DNA of 64,000 nt from Streptacidiphilus rugosus AM-16 (GTDB lineage: Bacteria; Actinomycetota; Actinomycetes; Streptomycetales; Streptomycetaceae): contig NZ_JQMJ01000004.1 of NCBI RefSeq assembly GCF_000744655.1, positions 2,976,001-3,040,000 on the forward strand, given 5' to 3'. The position numbers and the translations under genes were made by a program. The stretch's first letter is position 1. Each line of letters starts with the position of its first letter. This document shows positions 29,375 through 37,883 of this stretch, piece by piece. The notes below the pieces were generated by a model. That model was not told the origin of the DNA. It did not search any database and saw nothing but the letters and a program-made list of their open reading frames with translations.

Positions 29375-29953
29375 TCAGCGCATCAGGACGTCGAGCAGAC
29401 TCTCCTGGAGGCCGCCGAGCCAGAGGTAGGCCATGACCAGGGGCTTGCGCTCGTCCTCGTCCGGCAGGGAGTACAGCGAGTCGTCCTCCTCGCTGACCTC
29501 CAGGCGGCTGCCCAGCGTGAGGCGCAGGTCGTTCAGCGCGCCCAGCGCCCGCCCGCAGCCGGCGGCGTCGAGTTTGACCACCGGCCGTCCGCGCCGGTCG
29601 AGTTCCGCGCCGTCCAGCGCGCGGACCAACGCGAACGCGTCCTCGCGCTTCCTGCTGCGCAGATCGTTCTCGGTGAAGCGACGGAACTCCGCCGACTGCT
29701 CGTCGGCGTCGGGGCCCTCCGCGTACGCGTTCGGGAAGAGACGGGCCAGGGCCGGGTCGGTCGGGGCCTGGCTCGGGCCCTCGGCGAACAGCGCCGCCAG
29801 GGGGTCGTAGTCCGCGTCGGACTCCTCCCCCGCCGGACCCGGACCGATCAGCTCCAGCATCTGCACGACGAGACTGCGCAGGATGGAGGCCTCGATCGGG
29901 TCGAGGGTGAGCTGCGCACCGCCACCGTGGGCGCGCTTGAACAGACCGGTCAT
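29375..29953 (-). CDS. DUF2017 protein
   Basis: A 192-residue cytosolic protein of the actinobacterial DUF2017 family. It starts MTGLFKRAHGGGAQLTLDPI at 29953, with the conserved EASILRSLVVQMLELIG and ends with AYLWLGGLQESLLDVLM. It lies 10 bases downstream of clpS and in the same direction, an arrangement kept across streptomycetes, which suggests a link to ClpS-dependent proteolysis. The reaction or partner is not known. An upstream open extension of the frame overlaps clpS and is rejected. Confidence 0.9.
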   Translation of the reverse strand: MTGLFKRAHGGGAQLTLDPIEASILRSLVVQMLELIGPGPAGEESDADYDPLAALFAEGPSQAPTDPALARLFPNAYAEGPDADEQSAEFRRFTENDLRSRKREDAFALVRALDGAELDRRGRPVVKLDAAGCGRALGALNDLRLTLGSRLEVSEEDDSLYSLPDEDERKPLVMAYLWLGGLQESLLDVLMR

Positions 29954-29963
29954 CGATCGCCCG

Positions 29964-30266
29964 TCACTTGTCGTGCTGCAGCGTGGCCCACAGCCCGTAG
30001 CCGTGCATCGCCTGGACGTCCCGTTCCATCTCCTCGCGGGTACCGCTGGAGACCGTGGCACGCCCCTTGTGATGCACGTCGAGCATCAGCTGACGGGCCT
30101 TCTCCTTGGGGTAGCCGAAGTACGCCTGGAAGACGTAGACGACGTAGGACATCAAGTTAACAGGGTCGTTGTGGACGATCGTCACCCAAGGGACGTCGGG
30201 GTCGGGCACCTCGAAGGGCGCCGATTCCGACTCGGTGCGCTCGATCTCCACCGGCGCAACGCTCAC
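29964..30266 (-). CDS. clpS: ClpS adaptor of the Clp protease
   Basis: A 100-residue adaptor that delivers N-end-rule substrates to ClpC/ClpA with ClpP. The core is PWVTIVHNDPVNLMSYVVYV near residue 30, where the N-degron pocket lies, followed by AYFGYPKEKARQLMLDVHHK and GTREEMERDVQAMHGYGL. The GTG at 30266 is chosen because GGGGAG sits about 8 bases upstream; the frame runs further with no ribosome site. First gene of the clpS-DUF2017 pair, divergent from pncB. Confidence 0.95.
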   Translation of the reverse strand: MSVAPVEIERTESESAPFEVPDPDVPWVTIVHNDPVNLMSYVVYVFQAYFGYPKEKARQLMLDVHHKGRATVSSGTREEMERDVQAMHGYGLWATLQHDK

Positions 30267-30385
30267 GCTTGGCACTCCCCGTCCACATTCGCGTCCTACC
30301 TGATGCACAGCTGGCACCCCCCATGCTGCCATCCGGGCGATCCCGAAGCGATCCGGGGGCCGTCCGGGTGATCATCGCCGGAGAC

Positions 30386-30406
30386 TATTCGTCAAACTGA
30401 CGAATA
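30386..30406. promoter_or_regulatory. perfect inverted repeat, candidate pncB operator
   Basis: TATTCGTCA (30386-30394), then AAC, then TGACGAATA (30398-30406): 9-bp arms without mismatch. It ends 11 bases before the pncB start, overlapping the promoter. Nicotinate phosphoribosyltransferase genes are often controlled by NrtR repressors in actinobacteria, but the assignment is inferred from the gene only. Confidence 0.65.
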
Positions 30407-30416
30407 CTGCGATACG

Positions 30417-31739
30417 ATGATGCACATGGATGCTGCACAGGCGTCGACCGCCCTGCTGACCGACCGCTACGAGCTCACCATGCTGCAGGCCGCCCTGCGC
30501 AGCGGCGCGGCGCAGCGACACTCGGTGTTCGAGGTCTTCACCCGCCGACTGCCCGAGGGACGCCGCTACGGCGTGACCGCCGGGATCGGCCGGGTGCTGG
30601 ACGCGGTCGAGAACTTCCGCTTCACCGTGCCCCAGCTGGACTGGCTGGCCGACCAGCGCATCGTCGACGAGGACACCCTGCGCTGGCTCGCGGACTACCG
30701 CTTCACCGGCGACATCCGCGGCTACGGCGAGGGCGAGTGCTACTTCCCCGGCTCACCGCTGCTCGTGGTCGAGGGCACCTTCGCCGAGGCGGTGATCCTG
30801 GAGACCACGATCCTGTCGATCCTCAACCACGACTCGGCCGTCGCGGCCGCCGCCTCACGGATGTCCGCCGCCGCCGGGGACCGCCCGCTGATCGAGATGG
30901 GGGCCCGGCGCACCCACGAGGCCGCCGCCGTCTCCGCCGCGCGGGCCGCCTACGTCGCGGGCTTCGGCAGCACCTCCGACCTGCAGGCGGGCTTCCAGTA
31001 CGGGATCCCGACCAGCGGCACCGCCGCGCACGCCTTCACACTGCTGCACGACACCGAGCGGGACGCCTTCACGGCACAGATCGAGTCGATGGGCCGGGGC
31101 ACGACCCTGCTCATCGACACCTACGACCTCGGCGAGGCCGTCCGCACCGCGATCGACGTGGCGGGACCGGACCTGGGCGCGGTCAGGATCGACTCGGGCG
31201 ACCTGCTGCTGCTGGCGCACCGGGTCCGCCGCCAGCTGGACGAGCTCGGCGCGGCCAAGACCCGGATCGTGGTCACCAGCGACCTGGACGAGTACGCCAT
31301 CGCCGCCCTGGCCATCGCCCCGGTGGACGCCTACGGGGTCGGCACCTCGCTGGTCACCGGCAGCGGGCAGCCGACCTGTTCGATGGTCTACAAGCTGGTC
31401 GCGCGCGGCGCCTCCGCCGATCCCGAGGCGCCGCTGGTCCCGGTCGCCAAGCGCTCGGCGGGCGCGAAGGCGAGCCGCGGCGGACGCAAGTGGGCCGCCA
31501 GGCGGCTGGACGCGGACGGCGTGGCCGAGGCCGAGGTCGTCGGCACCGGCGAGCTCCCCGGCACGCTGCGGGAGAACCTGCTCCATCGGGAACTGGTCAA
31601 GGCCGGAGAGGTCGTCGGTCGCGAACCGCTGGCCGAGGCGCGGGCAAGGCACCTCCGCTCGCGGGCGCAACTTCCGCTGTCGGCAACCCAGTTGTCGAAG
31701 GGTGACCCGGTCATCCCGACCGAGTACCCGGAGGGCTGA
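30417..31739 (+). CDS. pncB: nicotinate phosphoribosyltransferase
   Basis: A 440-residue enzyme of NAD salvage, joining nicotinate to PRPP with ATP hydrolysis. The family start ALLTDRYELTMLQAALRSG, the FEVFTRRLPEGRRYGV region and the phosphate-binding ALAIAPVDAYGVGTSLVT near residue 310 are all seen. LIEMGARRTHEAAAVSAARA near residue 160 carries the active-site His and Arg. Three in-frame ATGs (30417, 30420, 30426) follow a possible minus 10 GATACGAT. The first would be nearly leaderless. A nicotinamidase gene follows 140 bases later. Confidence 0.96.
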   Translation: MMHMDAAQASTALLTDRYELTMLQAALRSGAAQRHSVFEVFTRRLPEGRRYGVTAGIGRVLDAVENFRFTVPQLDWLADQRIVDEDTLRWLADYRFTGDIRGYGEGECYFPGSPLLVVEGTFAEAVILETTILSILNHDSAVAAAASRMSAAAGDRPLIEMGARRTHEAAAVSAARAAYVAGFGSTSDLQAGFQYGIPTSGTAAHAFTLLHDTERDAFTAQIESMGRGTTLLIDTYDLGEAVRTAIDVAGPDLGAVRIDSGDLLLLAHRVRRQLDELGAAKTRIVVTSDLDEYAIAALAIAPVDAYGVGTSLVTGSGQPTCSMVYKLVARGASADPEAPLVPVAKRSAGAKASRGGRKWAARRLDADGVAEAEVVGTGELPGTLRENLLHRELVKAGEVVGREPLAEARARHLRSRAQLPLSATQLSKGDPVIPTEYPEG

Positions 31740-31879
31740 GGGCGGCGCGGGTCCGCCTCCCGCCACCGCCGCGCCCCCTACCCCTCGCGCAACACCGCGC
31801 CCCTCCCTACTCTGCTCTCAACAGGCTGCGACAGCTGAGCTGCGACACCCGAAGAATCGCGTCGAGGAGACTCACCGCC

Positions 31880-32473
31880 ATGCACCGCGCTCTGATCATC
31901 GTGGACGTGCAGAACGACTTCTGCGAGGGCGGCAGCCTGCCGGTCGCCGGCGGCGCCGAGGTGGCCGCCGCGATCACCGACCTGGTGGCCGAGACCACCA
32001 GCGGTTACGACCACGTCGTCGCGACCCGGGACCACCACATCGACCCCGGCCCGCACTTCTCCCCCGAGCCGGACTACCGCGACAGCTGGCCGGTCCACTG
32101 CGTGGCGGGCACCGAGGGCGTCGGCTTCCATCCCAACTTCGCCCCCTCCGTCACCTCGGGCGCGGTCGAGGCCGTCTTCGACAAGGGCGCGCGGGCGGCC
32201 GCGTACAGCGGCTTCGAGGGCCGCAACGAGAACGGCGTCGGGCTCGGCGACTGGCTGCGCGCCCACGCCGTCACCGAGGTGGACGTGGTCGGCATCGCGA
32301 CCGACCACTGCGTGAAGGCGACCGCTCTGGACGCGGTGCGCGAGGGGTTCACGACACGGGTGCTGCTCGATCTGACGGCTGGTGTGGCGAAGGCCACGAC
32401 GGAGGCGGCACTCACCCAACTCCAGTCGGCCGGGGTGGGCTTGACCGGCACTCCAGTGGTTCTGGCGGGCTGA
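31880..32473 (+). CDS. pncA: nicotinamidase
   Basis: A 197-residue hydrolase converting nicotinamide to nicotinate, the substrate of the pncB product upstream. The catalytic triad is D9 in IIVDVQNDF, K102 in VFDKGARA and C144 in IATDHCVKAT. The metal-binding RDHHIDPGPHFSPEPDYRDSW lies near residue 50. The pair pncB-pncA completes nicotinamide recycling to nicotinate mononucleotide. Confidence 0.96.
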   Translation: MHRALIIVDVQNDFCEGGSLPVAGGAEVAAAITDLVAETTSGYDHVVATRDHHIDPGPHFSPEPDYRDSWPVHCVAGTEGVGFHPNFAPSVTSGAVEAVFDKGARAAAYSGFEGRNENGVGLGDWLRAHAVTEVDVVGIATDHCVKATALDAVREGFTTRVLLDLTAGVAKATTEAALTQLQSAGVGLTGTPVVLAG

Positions 32474-32670
32474 TCCGAGAGGATTTCGACGGGGTACGTG
32501 ATCCCGTGCGCCCCCCTGTGCTCCGGCTGCCGAGGTTAGGCTGGGCTGACCGGCACGTGCACCGGGTATCTGCCGTACGAAAGCGTTTGTCCCCCGCTCG
32601 ACCCTCCCCCGGCGGGCCTCGATTGTTCCGTGCCGTGGCCCGCAGTCCCGAAGCGAAGGACGGAACAGCC

Positions 32671-32946
32671 ATGCCACGACTGACACCCTCTCAGCTGGGC
32701 CTCGGCACGCTCGCCGTGGTCGCCCCGACGGTCGCCCTGCTGGCCATCTCCGGCGCGCAGAGCGTCCTCGCGATCACCATGCTGGTGGTGGTCTGCCTGG
32801 CCATCGGCACCCTCGCCGCGACGCGAAGGCGACGGCCGGCCACCGGCTCCCGCGTGGTCGCGCAGGGAAGCCCGCCCGCGGTCGAGTCGATCCCCGCCGC
32901 CGGAACCGTCGCCTCCGTCCCCGAGCGCGAGCGGGTCCACCACTGA
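32671..32946 (+). CDS. small two-helix membrane protein
   Basis: A 91-residue protein with two hydrophobic segments (LGTLAVVAPTVALLAISGA and LAITMLVVVCLAIGTLAA). A basic RRRR stop-transfer and a Ser/Pro/Ala-rich cytoplasmic tail follow. AAGGACGGA lies 13 bases before the ATG at 32671. I do not recognise a family. In the 197 bases before it is a sequence resembling an iron-regulator box. Confidence 0.7.
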   Translation: MPRLTPSQLGLGTLAVVAPTVALLAISGAQSVLAITMLVVVCLAIGTLAATRRRRPATGSRVVAQGSPPAVESIPAAGTVASVPERERVHH

Positions 32947-33000
32947 CGCGGGATCCCCGAACCGGGCCGCACGTCGCAGCCCGTCGACGCGGACCACAAC

Positions 33001-33032
33001 GGCGCGGCGCCCCCTGCCCGGGGCGCCGCGCC
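33001..33032. terminator. terminator between the small membrane gene and the RDD gene
   Basis: GGCGCGGCGCCCC (33001-33013) pairs perfectly with GGGGCGCCGCGCC (33020-33032) around a CTGCCC loop, between convergent genes. Confidence 0.85.
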
Positions 33033-33055
33033 GCGTCCTTGCCCGCGACCCCGCG

Positions 33056-33697
33056 TCAGACCACCTGGACGACGACGGTCTTGGCGGCCTTGTCGTGGAT
33101 GCACTGCCGGTAGGGCTGGTCCCAGGTGCACCAGAGCGCGTCCACGATCTGCCAGCCGCAGCAGAGGATGGCGGGAAGATCCCAGACCGCGGCCCGCGTC
33201 CAGCCGCTCTGGTTGGTGGGCGCCGAGCCGTCGGCGAGGTTGGCGACGCGGATCCGCATCACCTTCTTGCCCACGGTCTGGCCGCCGGCGTGCGTCAGCA
33301 TCAGTCCCTCGTAGAGGAAGGCCGCGAACAGCGTGACCACCTGGGCCACCACGCTCAGGGCCTGGTGGTCGTTGCCGTTGGCCACGGCCGCGACGATCGC
33401 CAGCGGCACCGCGATGACCAGCAGGATCAGCCAGTCGATGATGCGCGCCACCAGCCGCTTGCCGAGAGCGGCGAGCGGCGGCATGCCGACGATCGTGTCG
33501 GCGGGCCCCGGGACGCCGCCGTAAGGCTGGGCCCCGCCCGGGCCCGGCGCGGCGTACGGGCTGCCGTACGGACTGGCGTAGGGATCCGCGGACGGGGTGT
33601 CGTACGGGGAGCCCCCCTGCGCCGAACCGCCCGCGCCCGGCCGGTCCTTGTCGAAGGAGGGCGGCGTCGGCTCGTCCGGGGGTTCAGGAGTCGTCAT
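33056..33697 (-). CDS. RDD-family membrane protein
   Basis: A 213-residue protein. The first 75 residues are disordered and rich in Pro, Gly and Tyr (PYASPYGSPYAAP). The RDD domain follows, with LGKRLVARIIDWLILLVIAV containing the R and D of the name. A second helix pair and GGQTVGKKVMRIRV complete it. It ends with a cysteine-containing ILCCGWQIVDALWC segment. The role of RDD proteins is not settled. A second RDD gene follows upstream in the same direction. Confidence 0.9.
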   Translation of the reverse strand: MTTPEPPDEPTPPSFDKDRPGAGGSAQGGSPYDTPSADPYASPYGSPYAAPGPGGAQPYGGVPGPADTIVGMPPLAALGKRLVARIIDWLILLVIAVPLAIVAAVANGNDHQALSVVAQVVTLFAAFLYEGLMLTHAGGQTVGKKVMRIRVANLADGSAPTNQSGWTRAAVWDLPAILCCGWQIVDALWCTWDQPYRQCIHDKAAKTVVVQVV

Positions 33698-33776
33698 AGA
33701 CAGGAGTGAAGCATTTCGCCTGCGCGGTTTGTCGGATCTTGGGGCGTTTCCTCACGACAGGCCCGATGACCGCGCG

Positions 33777-35657
33777 TCAGCGCTTGGCCACGAAGGTGCG
33801 GGAGAGCCGGTCGTGCCAGCTCTGCCGCAGGCGACGGTCGGCGGCGCACGGAACCAGTTCGAGGATGCCGACGGTCAGGAAGACGAAGGTCTGGCACAGC
33901 GCGGTGCGCAGCAGCGCCTGACCGAGCGAGGGGCGCGACCTGGTCCTGGCGTCGAGGACGACGAGCCCGAGACTCGCCTTGCCCAGCGTCCGCCCCCAGA
34001 CCGCGGTCGGGATCGCCTCGTAGATCACGCCGACGGCGAGCAGCGCGCCGAGCAGGATGCCCGCGTCGGCGAGCACGGTCCAGTCGACCAGCCAGACCGT
34101 CTGCGGCAGACCGCTGGCGCGGGCCGCGTCGATCCGCCCCTGCAGATGCGTCACGACGCGCTGCACGAGCACCACGCCGAGGACCCCGACGAGCGCGTAG
34201 GCGACGACGGTGTCGATCAGCCGCGCGCCGATCCGCGGCCCGAGCAGGGCGGGCCGCGGCGCGCGCTGCCGTCGCGCTCCTGCGCCGCTCCGCGCGGAGG
34301 CCCCTGCCGCGGGTGCGGTCCCGCCGCGACCCGGCGTCGGGGCCGTGGACGCCGAAGCGGTGGACGACGCGGAGAGCCCTGCCGTCGGCACGCCGCTTGG
34401 GCGCGGACCGGCGGCGGACAGGGGCGCGGCGGGGGCCGGGGCCGGGGGCTTCGCCGGCGCCGTGCGGTGCGCCGATCCGCCGACCGCCCCGGTGGGAGCG
34501 GCGGGAGCGGGCTTCGGCGGCACGGGGGCGGGGACGGGTGCGGGCTCGACGGTCTCGCGGGGCGGCCAGTCCGGGTGGGGCTCCAGCCGCGGTCGAGCGG
34601 CGCTCGACGCCTCCGCCGCCGGGGCGCTGCCCGCGGTCGAGCCCGGCACGGCGGACTGCGCCGGGCGCTCGGCCGAACGCTCGTCGGCCACCGCCGGGGC
34701 GACAACCGCGGGGGCGAGGCCGGACCACTGCGGTGCTCCCGCGTCCGCGACAGCCTTCGGCGCCGGGGCGGCGACCGACTCGGGTGCGCGGCCCTGCAGT
34801 TGGCGTTCGGCCGCGCGCAGGGCCGGAGCCGCGGCCATCGGCCCGCGGACGGTCCAGCCCGCACCGGACTGCTGAGGCGCTCCGGCTGCCAAGCCGACCG
34901 CCGGACCGCCGCCGAGCGTGTCCGGCGCCGGAAGGGGCTCGGCCGGGGCGGCCTCGGCGACCGCCGGGCCGTCCGCCGCCCAGTCGAGGTCCGGCCGCAC
35001 CCCCGGTGCGGGGGCGGCCGGGAGGCCGGACGCGGCAGGAGTGTGCCGTTCGGGCCAGGCGGGCGACTCGTAGTGCGCGGCGGGCGGGAGTTGCGCACGG
35101 CGGGTCTGCGTGAGGGCCAACCGCAGGGCGGAGGCGAGCTCCTCGTCGGCGTCGGCCTCCGACGCCCCCGGCGTCACCGAGGCGCGCGCGGCGGGCTCTG
35201 CCACCCCCACGGGCCCGGCGGGCTCGGCCGCTTCGGGTTCGGGGACGCCCCAGGAGACGTGCCGTGGCACCGAGCCCGTCTCCAGCAGCCCGTGCTGGGA
35301 ATCGGGCGACGCGCCCCAGACCGACGGCGCGCGCTCCTGCTGCCGCGCGGCCCCTCCGTCCTGCGCCGTCCCGGCCTCGGGGACCAGCAGCGCGGCCGCG
35401 CCCGTCTCGTCGAGGAACACCGGGCCCGTCTCCTCCATCGCGCGCACCTCCTGCCGTGGAGGCGGCGGCGGGGCCACCTGCACGCCGCCCCGCGACCCGG
35501 CCCTCGGCGGCGGCGGCATCGGCGCGCCGTCCACCGGTGCGGGACGGGCGCTGCCGGGCGTCCAGACGTGGCCGTCCCAGTAGCGGATGAAGCCGGGGAT
35601 CGAGGGGTCGGGGTAGTAGCCGGGCGCGGGGCGCTCCGCGGGGGGCTGGACCGTCAT
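33777..35657 (-). CDS. RDD-family membrane protein with DUF2510 start and a very long disordered linker
   Basis: A 626-residue protein in three parts. Residues 1-40 are a DUF2510 module (PGYYPDPSIPGFIRYWDGHVW). About 380 residues of Ala/Pro/Glu-rich, low-complexity sequence follow. The RDD domain begins near residue 450 at LLGPRIGARLIDTVVAYALV, with GRTLGKASLGLVVLDARTRS further on. It is much longer than most RDD proteins. The linker has coding-type base use throughout, so it is not an artefact of fusion of two frames. It lies 79 bases upstream of the smaller RDD gene and may be co-transcribed. Confidence 0.88.
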   Translation of the reverse strand: MTVQPPAERPAPGYYPDPSIPGFIRYWDGHVWTPGSARPAPVDGAPMPPPPRAGSRGGVQVAPPPPPRQEVRAMEETGPVFLDETGAAALLVPEAGTAQDGGAARQQERAPSVWGASPDSQHGLLETGSVPRHVSWGVPEPEAAEPAGPVGVAEPAARASVTPGASEADADEELASALRLALTQTRRAQLPPAAHYESPAWPERHTPAASGLPAAPAPGVRPDLDWAADGPAVAEAAPAEPLPAPDTLGGGPAVGLAAGAPQQSGAGWTVRGPMAAAPALRAAERQLQGRAPESVAAPAPKAVADAGAPQWSGLAPAVVAPAVADERSAERPAQSAVPGSTAGSAPAAEASSAARPRLEPHPDWPPRETVEPAPVPAPVPPKPAPAAPTGAVGGSAHRTAPAKPPAPAPAAPLSAAGPRPSGVPTAGLSASSTASASTAPTPGRGGTAPAAGASARSGAGARRQRAPRPALLGPRIGARLIDTVVAYALVGVLGVVLVQRVVTHLQGRIDAARASGLPQTVWLVDWTVLADAGILLGALLAVGVIYEAIPTAVWGRTLGKASLGLVVLDARTRSRPSLGQALLRTALCQTFVFLTVGILELVPCAADRRLRQSWHDRLSRTFVAKR

Positions 35658-35897
35658 TGATTGCGTTCCCGCTTCGTCGCTGCATCGGTCGGGGGAGCGC
35701 GGTGGGCCGGGGCCGGACCGGGCCCGTGCGCCGCCCGAACACGACGCGTCCTCACCGCGTCACAAAGCGTAGTACCGCACCCCCGGAACTGACGCGAAAA
35801 ACATCGCAAACCACTGTAAGAGGCGGGATCGAGCGCGCTCTCTCCCTGTGAAGCGCCCGCACCGCGCGAGCCGGGACCGAGAAGGGGAGTGCCGATC

Positions 35898-36356
35898 ATG
35901 ACCGCCGCCGACCACCGCAACGAGCACCACGACGAGCCGTCCGCCCACACCTGCGTGGAGCAGGAGCTGACCGTGCAGCTGGTGCTCTCCCCCGAGCGCG
36001 GCGTGCCGGTGCCGGCGCTGCTGGCGTACTGCGCGGACGACCCCTACGCCGTGCACATGACCTTCCACCTGGGCCAGGAGTCCCCGGTCACCTGGGTCTT
36101 CGCGCGCGAACTGCTGGTCGAGGGCGTCTTCCGCGCCTGCGGCAACGGCGACGTGCGGATCTGGCCGACCCGTGCGGGCGGGCAGTCGCTGCTCTGCTTC
36201 GCGCTCAGCTCGCCCGCGGGCGACGCGCTGCTGGAAGCCCCGGCCGCGCCGGTCGCCGGCTGGCTGGAGCGGACGCTGCGACTGGTCCCGCCGGGCACGG
36301 AGGCCTCCGTCCTGGACGTGGACGCGGCCCTGACCTACCTGCTGGGCAGCTCCTGA
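35898..36356 (+). CDS. SsgA-like sporulation protein (SALP)
   Basis: A 152-residue member of the SsgA-like family, found only in sporulating actinobacteria and controlling septation and cell-wall remodelling. The family core is visible: YCADDPYAVHMTFHLGQ, then PVTWVFARELLVEGVFRACG and GNGDVRIWP. A 23-residue charged start precedes it. ATG 35898 is preferred over GTG 35889, because GAAGGGGAG ends 9 bases before the ATG but touches the GTG. The gene context (near HPPD) resembles that of ssgG in S. coelicolor, but I cannot assign the paralogue from sequence alone. Confidence 0.9.
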   Translation: MTAADHRNEHHDEPSAHTCVEQELTVQLVLSPERGVPVPALLAYCADDPYAVHMTFHLGQESPVTWVFARELLVEGVFRACGNGDVRIWPTRAGGQSLLCFALSSPAGDALLEAPAAPVAGWLERTLRLVPPGTEASVLDVDAALTYLLGSS

Positions 36357-36384
36357 GCGACCGCCGTACCCCCGGACCCCCGCT

Positions 36385-37722
36385 TCAGCCCCGCGCCCCC
36401 ACGCGGGGCCGCTCGCGCGCCGGGATCCCGCCCGGCGTGCTGCGCAGCTGCCACCGCCGCACCCGCAGCAGCACGAAGCCGAGCAGCGCCAGCCCGAACA
36501 GCCCGTACACCGAGGCGAGCGGCTGCAGGTAGGCGGCGACGTTCACCACGGTCCAGCTCCGGTGCGGGACCATCCACATCGCGAAGGAGCAGAAGACCAC
36601 GCCCGTGGCGGCCGTCAGCGCCCGCCACCGGCGGCCCCGCCAGCCGGCGACCCCGCGCCGCCGCTCCGCGGAGACCTCCGCGCCGAGCAGCACCAGCAGC
36701 GGCACGCACCACACCCAGTGATGCGTCCAGCTGATCGGCGAGACCAGCACCATCGTCACGCCCACGGTCACCACCGACCAGGCCCGCGCCCGCGGCATGC
36801 CGCCGCACCGGCGTTCGATCAGCACGGCCGCCGCCAGCCCGGCCACCACGACCACGGCGACCAGGGCGGTGGCCGCCACGCCGCTGTGGGTGGTGCCCAG
36901 CATCCGGTCGACCATGCCGCGCAGGGACTGGTTGTCGACGATGAACTCCTTGCCGACCCTGGTCGTGTCGTAGAGCTCCTTGGTCCAGAAGTCCCAGGTC
37001 GCGCCGGGCAGCGCGAGCATGCCGAGGAGCACCGTGCCCGCCCCGGCCGCCGCGGCCGCCGCGGCCGCGCGGTAGCGGCGGGTCAGCAGCAGGTAGACGA
37101 CGAAGAAGCCGGGCGTCACCTTCAGTCCGGCGGCGATCCCGATCGCGATGCCCTTGCGGCGGCGGCTGTCCGGCAGCGTCAGGTCGTAGAGCACCAGGCC
37201 CAGGATGAGCAGGTTGACCTGCCCGTAGCGCAGCGTCGTCCAGACCGGTTCGAGCCAGACCGAGAAGCCGGTCACCAGCATGACCGCGGCCGGACGCAGC
37301 GGCCGGCTCGGCCAGTCGGCCAACTTGCAGGACAGGTACGCCACGACGACGAGCTGCAGCAGGTTCACCGAGGTCACCACGACGCGCAGGGCGCCCACCG
37401 AGAGCAGGGCGACCGGGGTGAAGAGCATCGCCGCGAAGGGCGGATAGGTCGCGGGCAGCGAGGCGGTGCCGTCGACGACCCGCAGCTGGTAGAGGTCGTG
37501 TCCGTGCAGCACGGCCGAGCCCTCGGCCTGGTAGACCAGCGCGTCGATCATCGAGACGTGGACCAGGTGGCGCAGCAGCACGTACGCGAGCAGCGAGAGG
37601 AGCGAGGCGACGCCCGCGAGGACCGTCGTTCGGCGCGGCGCCTCACGCAAGGTCCGCCGCAGCGCGTCCTGGACGGAACGCGCTTCGCGCACGAGACTCG
37701 ATCCCCGTTTGTCGGTGGTCAC
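36385..37722 (-). CDS. GT87 (DUF2029) membrane glycosyltransferase
   Basis: A 445-residue polytopic membrane enzyme with about ten helices, of the family that includes mycobacterial polyprenyl-phosphate-dependent mannosyltransferases. Conserved features are the first extracellular loop with HVSMIDALVYQAEGSAVLHG (acidic residue) and LPATYPPFAAMLFTP. RYGQVNLLILGLVLYDL and ISWTHHWVWCVP near residue 325 also fit. GTG 37722 has GAGGAG 8 bases upstream. Acceptor unknown; likely a cell-envelope lipoglycan or glycoprotein. Convergent with the SALP gene. Confidence 0.9.
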   Translation of the reverse strand: MTTDKRGSSLVREARSVQDALRRTLREAPRRTTVLAGVASLLSLLAYVLLRHLVHVSMIDALVYQAEGSAVLHGHDLYQLRVVDGTASLPATYPPFAAMLFTPVALLSVGALRVVVTSVNLLQLVVVAYLSCKLADWPSRPLRPAAVMLVTGFSVWLEPVWTTLRYGQVNLLILGLVLYDLTLPDSRRRKGIAIGIAAGLKVTPGFFVVYLLLTRRYRAAAAAAAAGAGTVLLGMLALPGATWDFWTKELYDTTRVGKEFIVDNQSLRGMVDRMLGTTHSGVAATALVAVVVVAGLAAAVLIERRCGGMPRARAWSVVTVGVTMVLVSPISWTHHWVWCVPLLVLLGAEVSAERRRGVAGWRGRRWRALTAATGVVFCSFAMWMVPHRSWTVVNVAAYLQPLASVYGLFGLALLGFVLLRVRRWQLRSTPGGIPARERPRVGARG

Positions 37723-37790
37723 GCAAAACTCCTCAGTCTCCTACCCTGCGTGACACTAGCCCAAGAGCACGCCCCCCGACATGACGAAAA

Positions 37791-37826
37791 CGGTGCCCGG
37801 CGGGGTTCCCCCCGGCCCGGACACCG
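37791..37826 (-). terminator. terminator of the third chitinase gene
   Basis: CGGTG (37791-37795) with CACCG (37822-37826), and an inner GGGG/CCCC block around TTCC, form an interrupted stem. It lies 58 bases after the chitinase stop and upstream of the GT87 start. Confidence 0.55.
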
Positions 37827-37883
37827 TCTCCGACCTGTGGTTTCCTTCTTCGCGACGCGGCGTTCGCCGGCCGTTCAGGCTTT

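Noticed and set aside
33694..35742. 682-codon minus-strand frame overlapping the long RDD gene
   Set aside because: Arg/Ala-rich shadow; the overlapping frame has DUF2510 and RDD domains.
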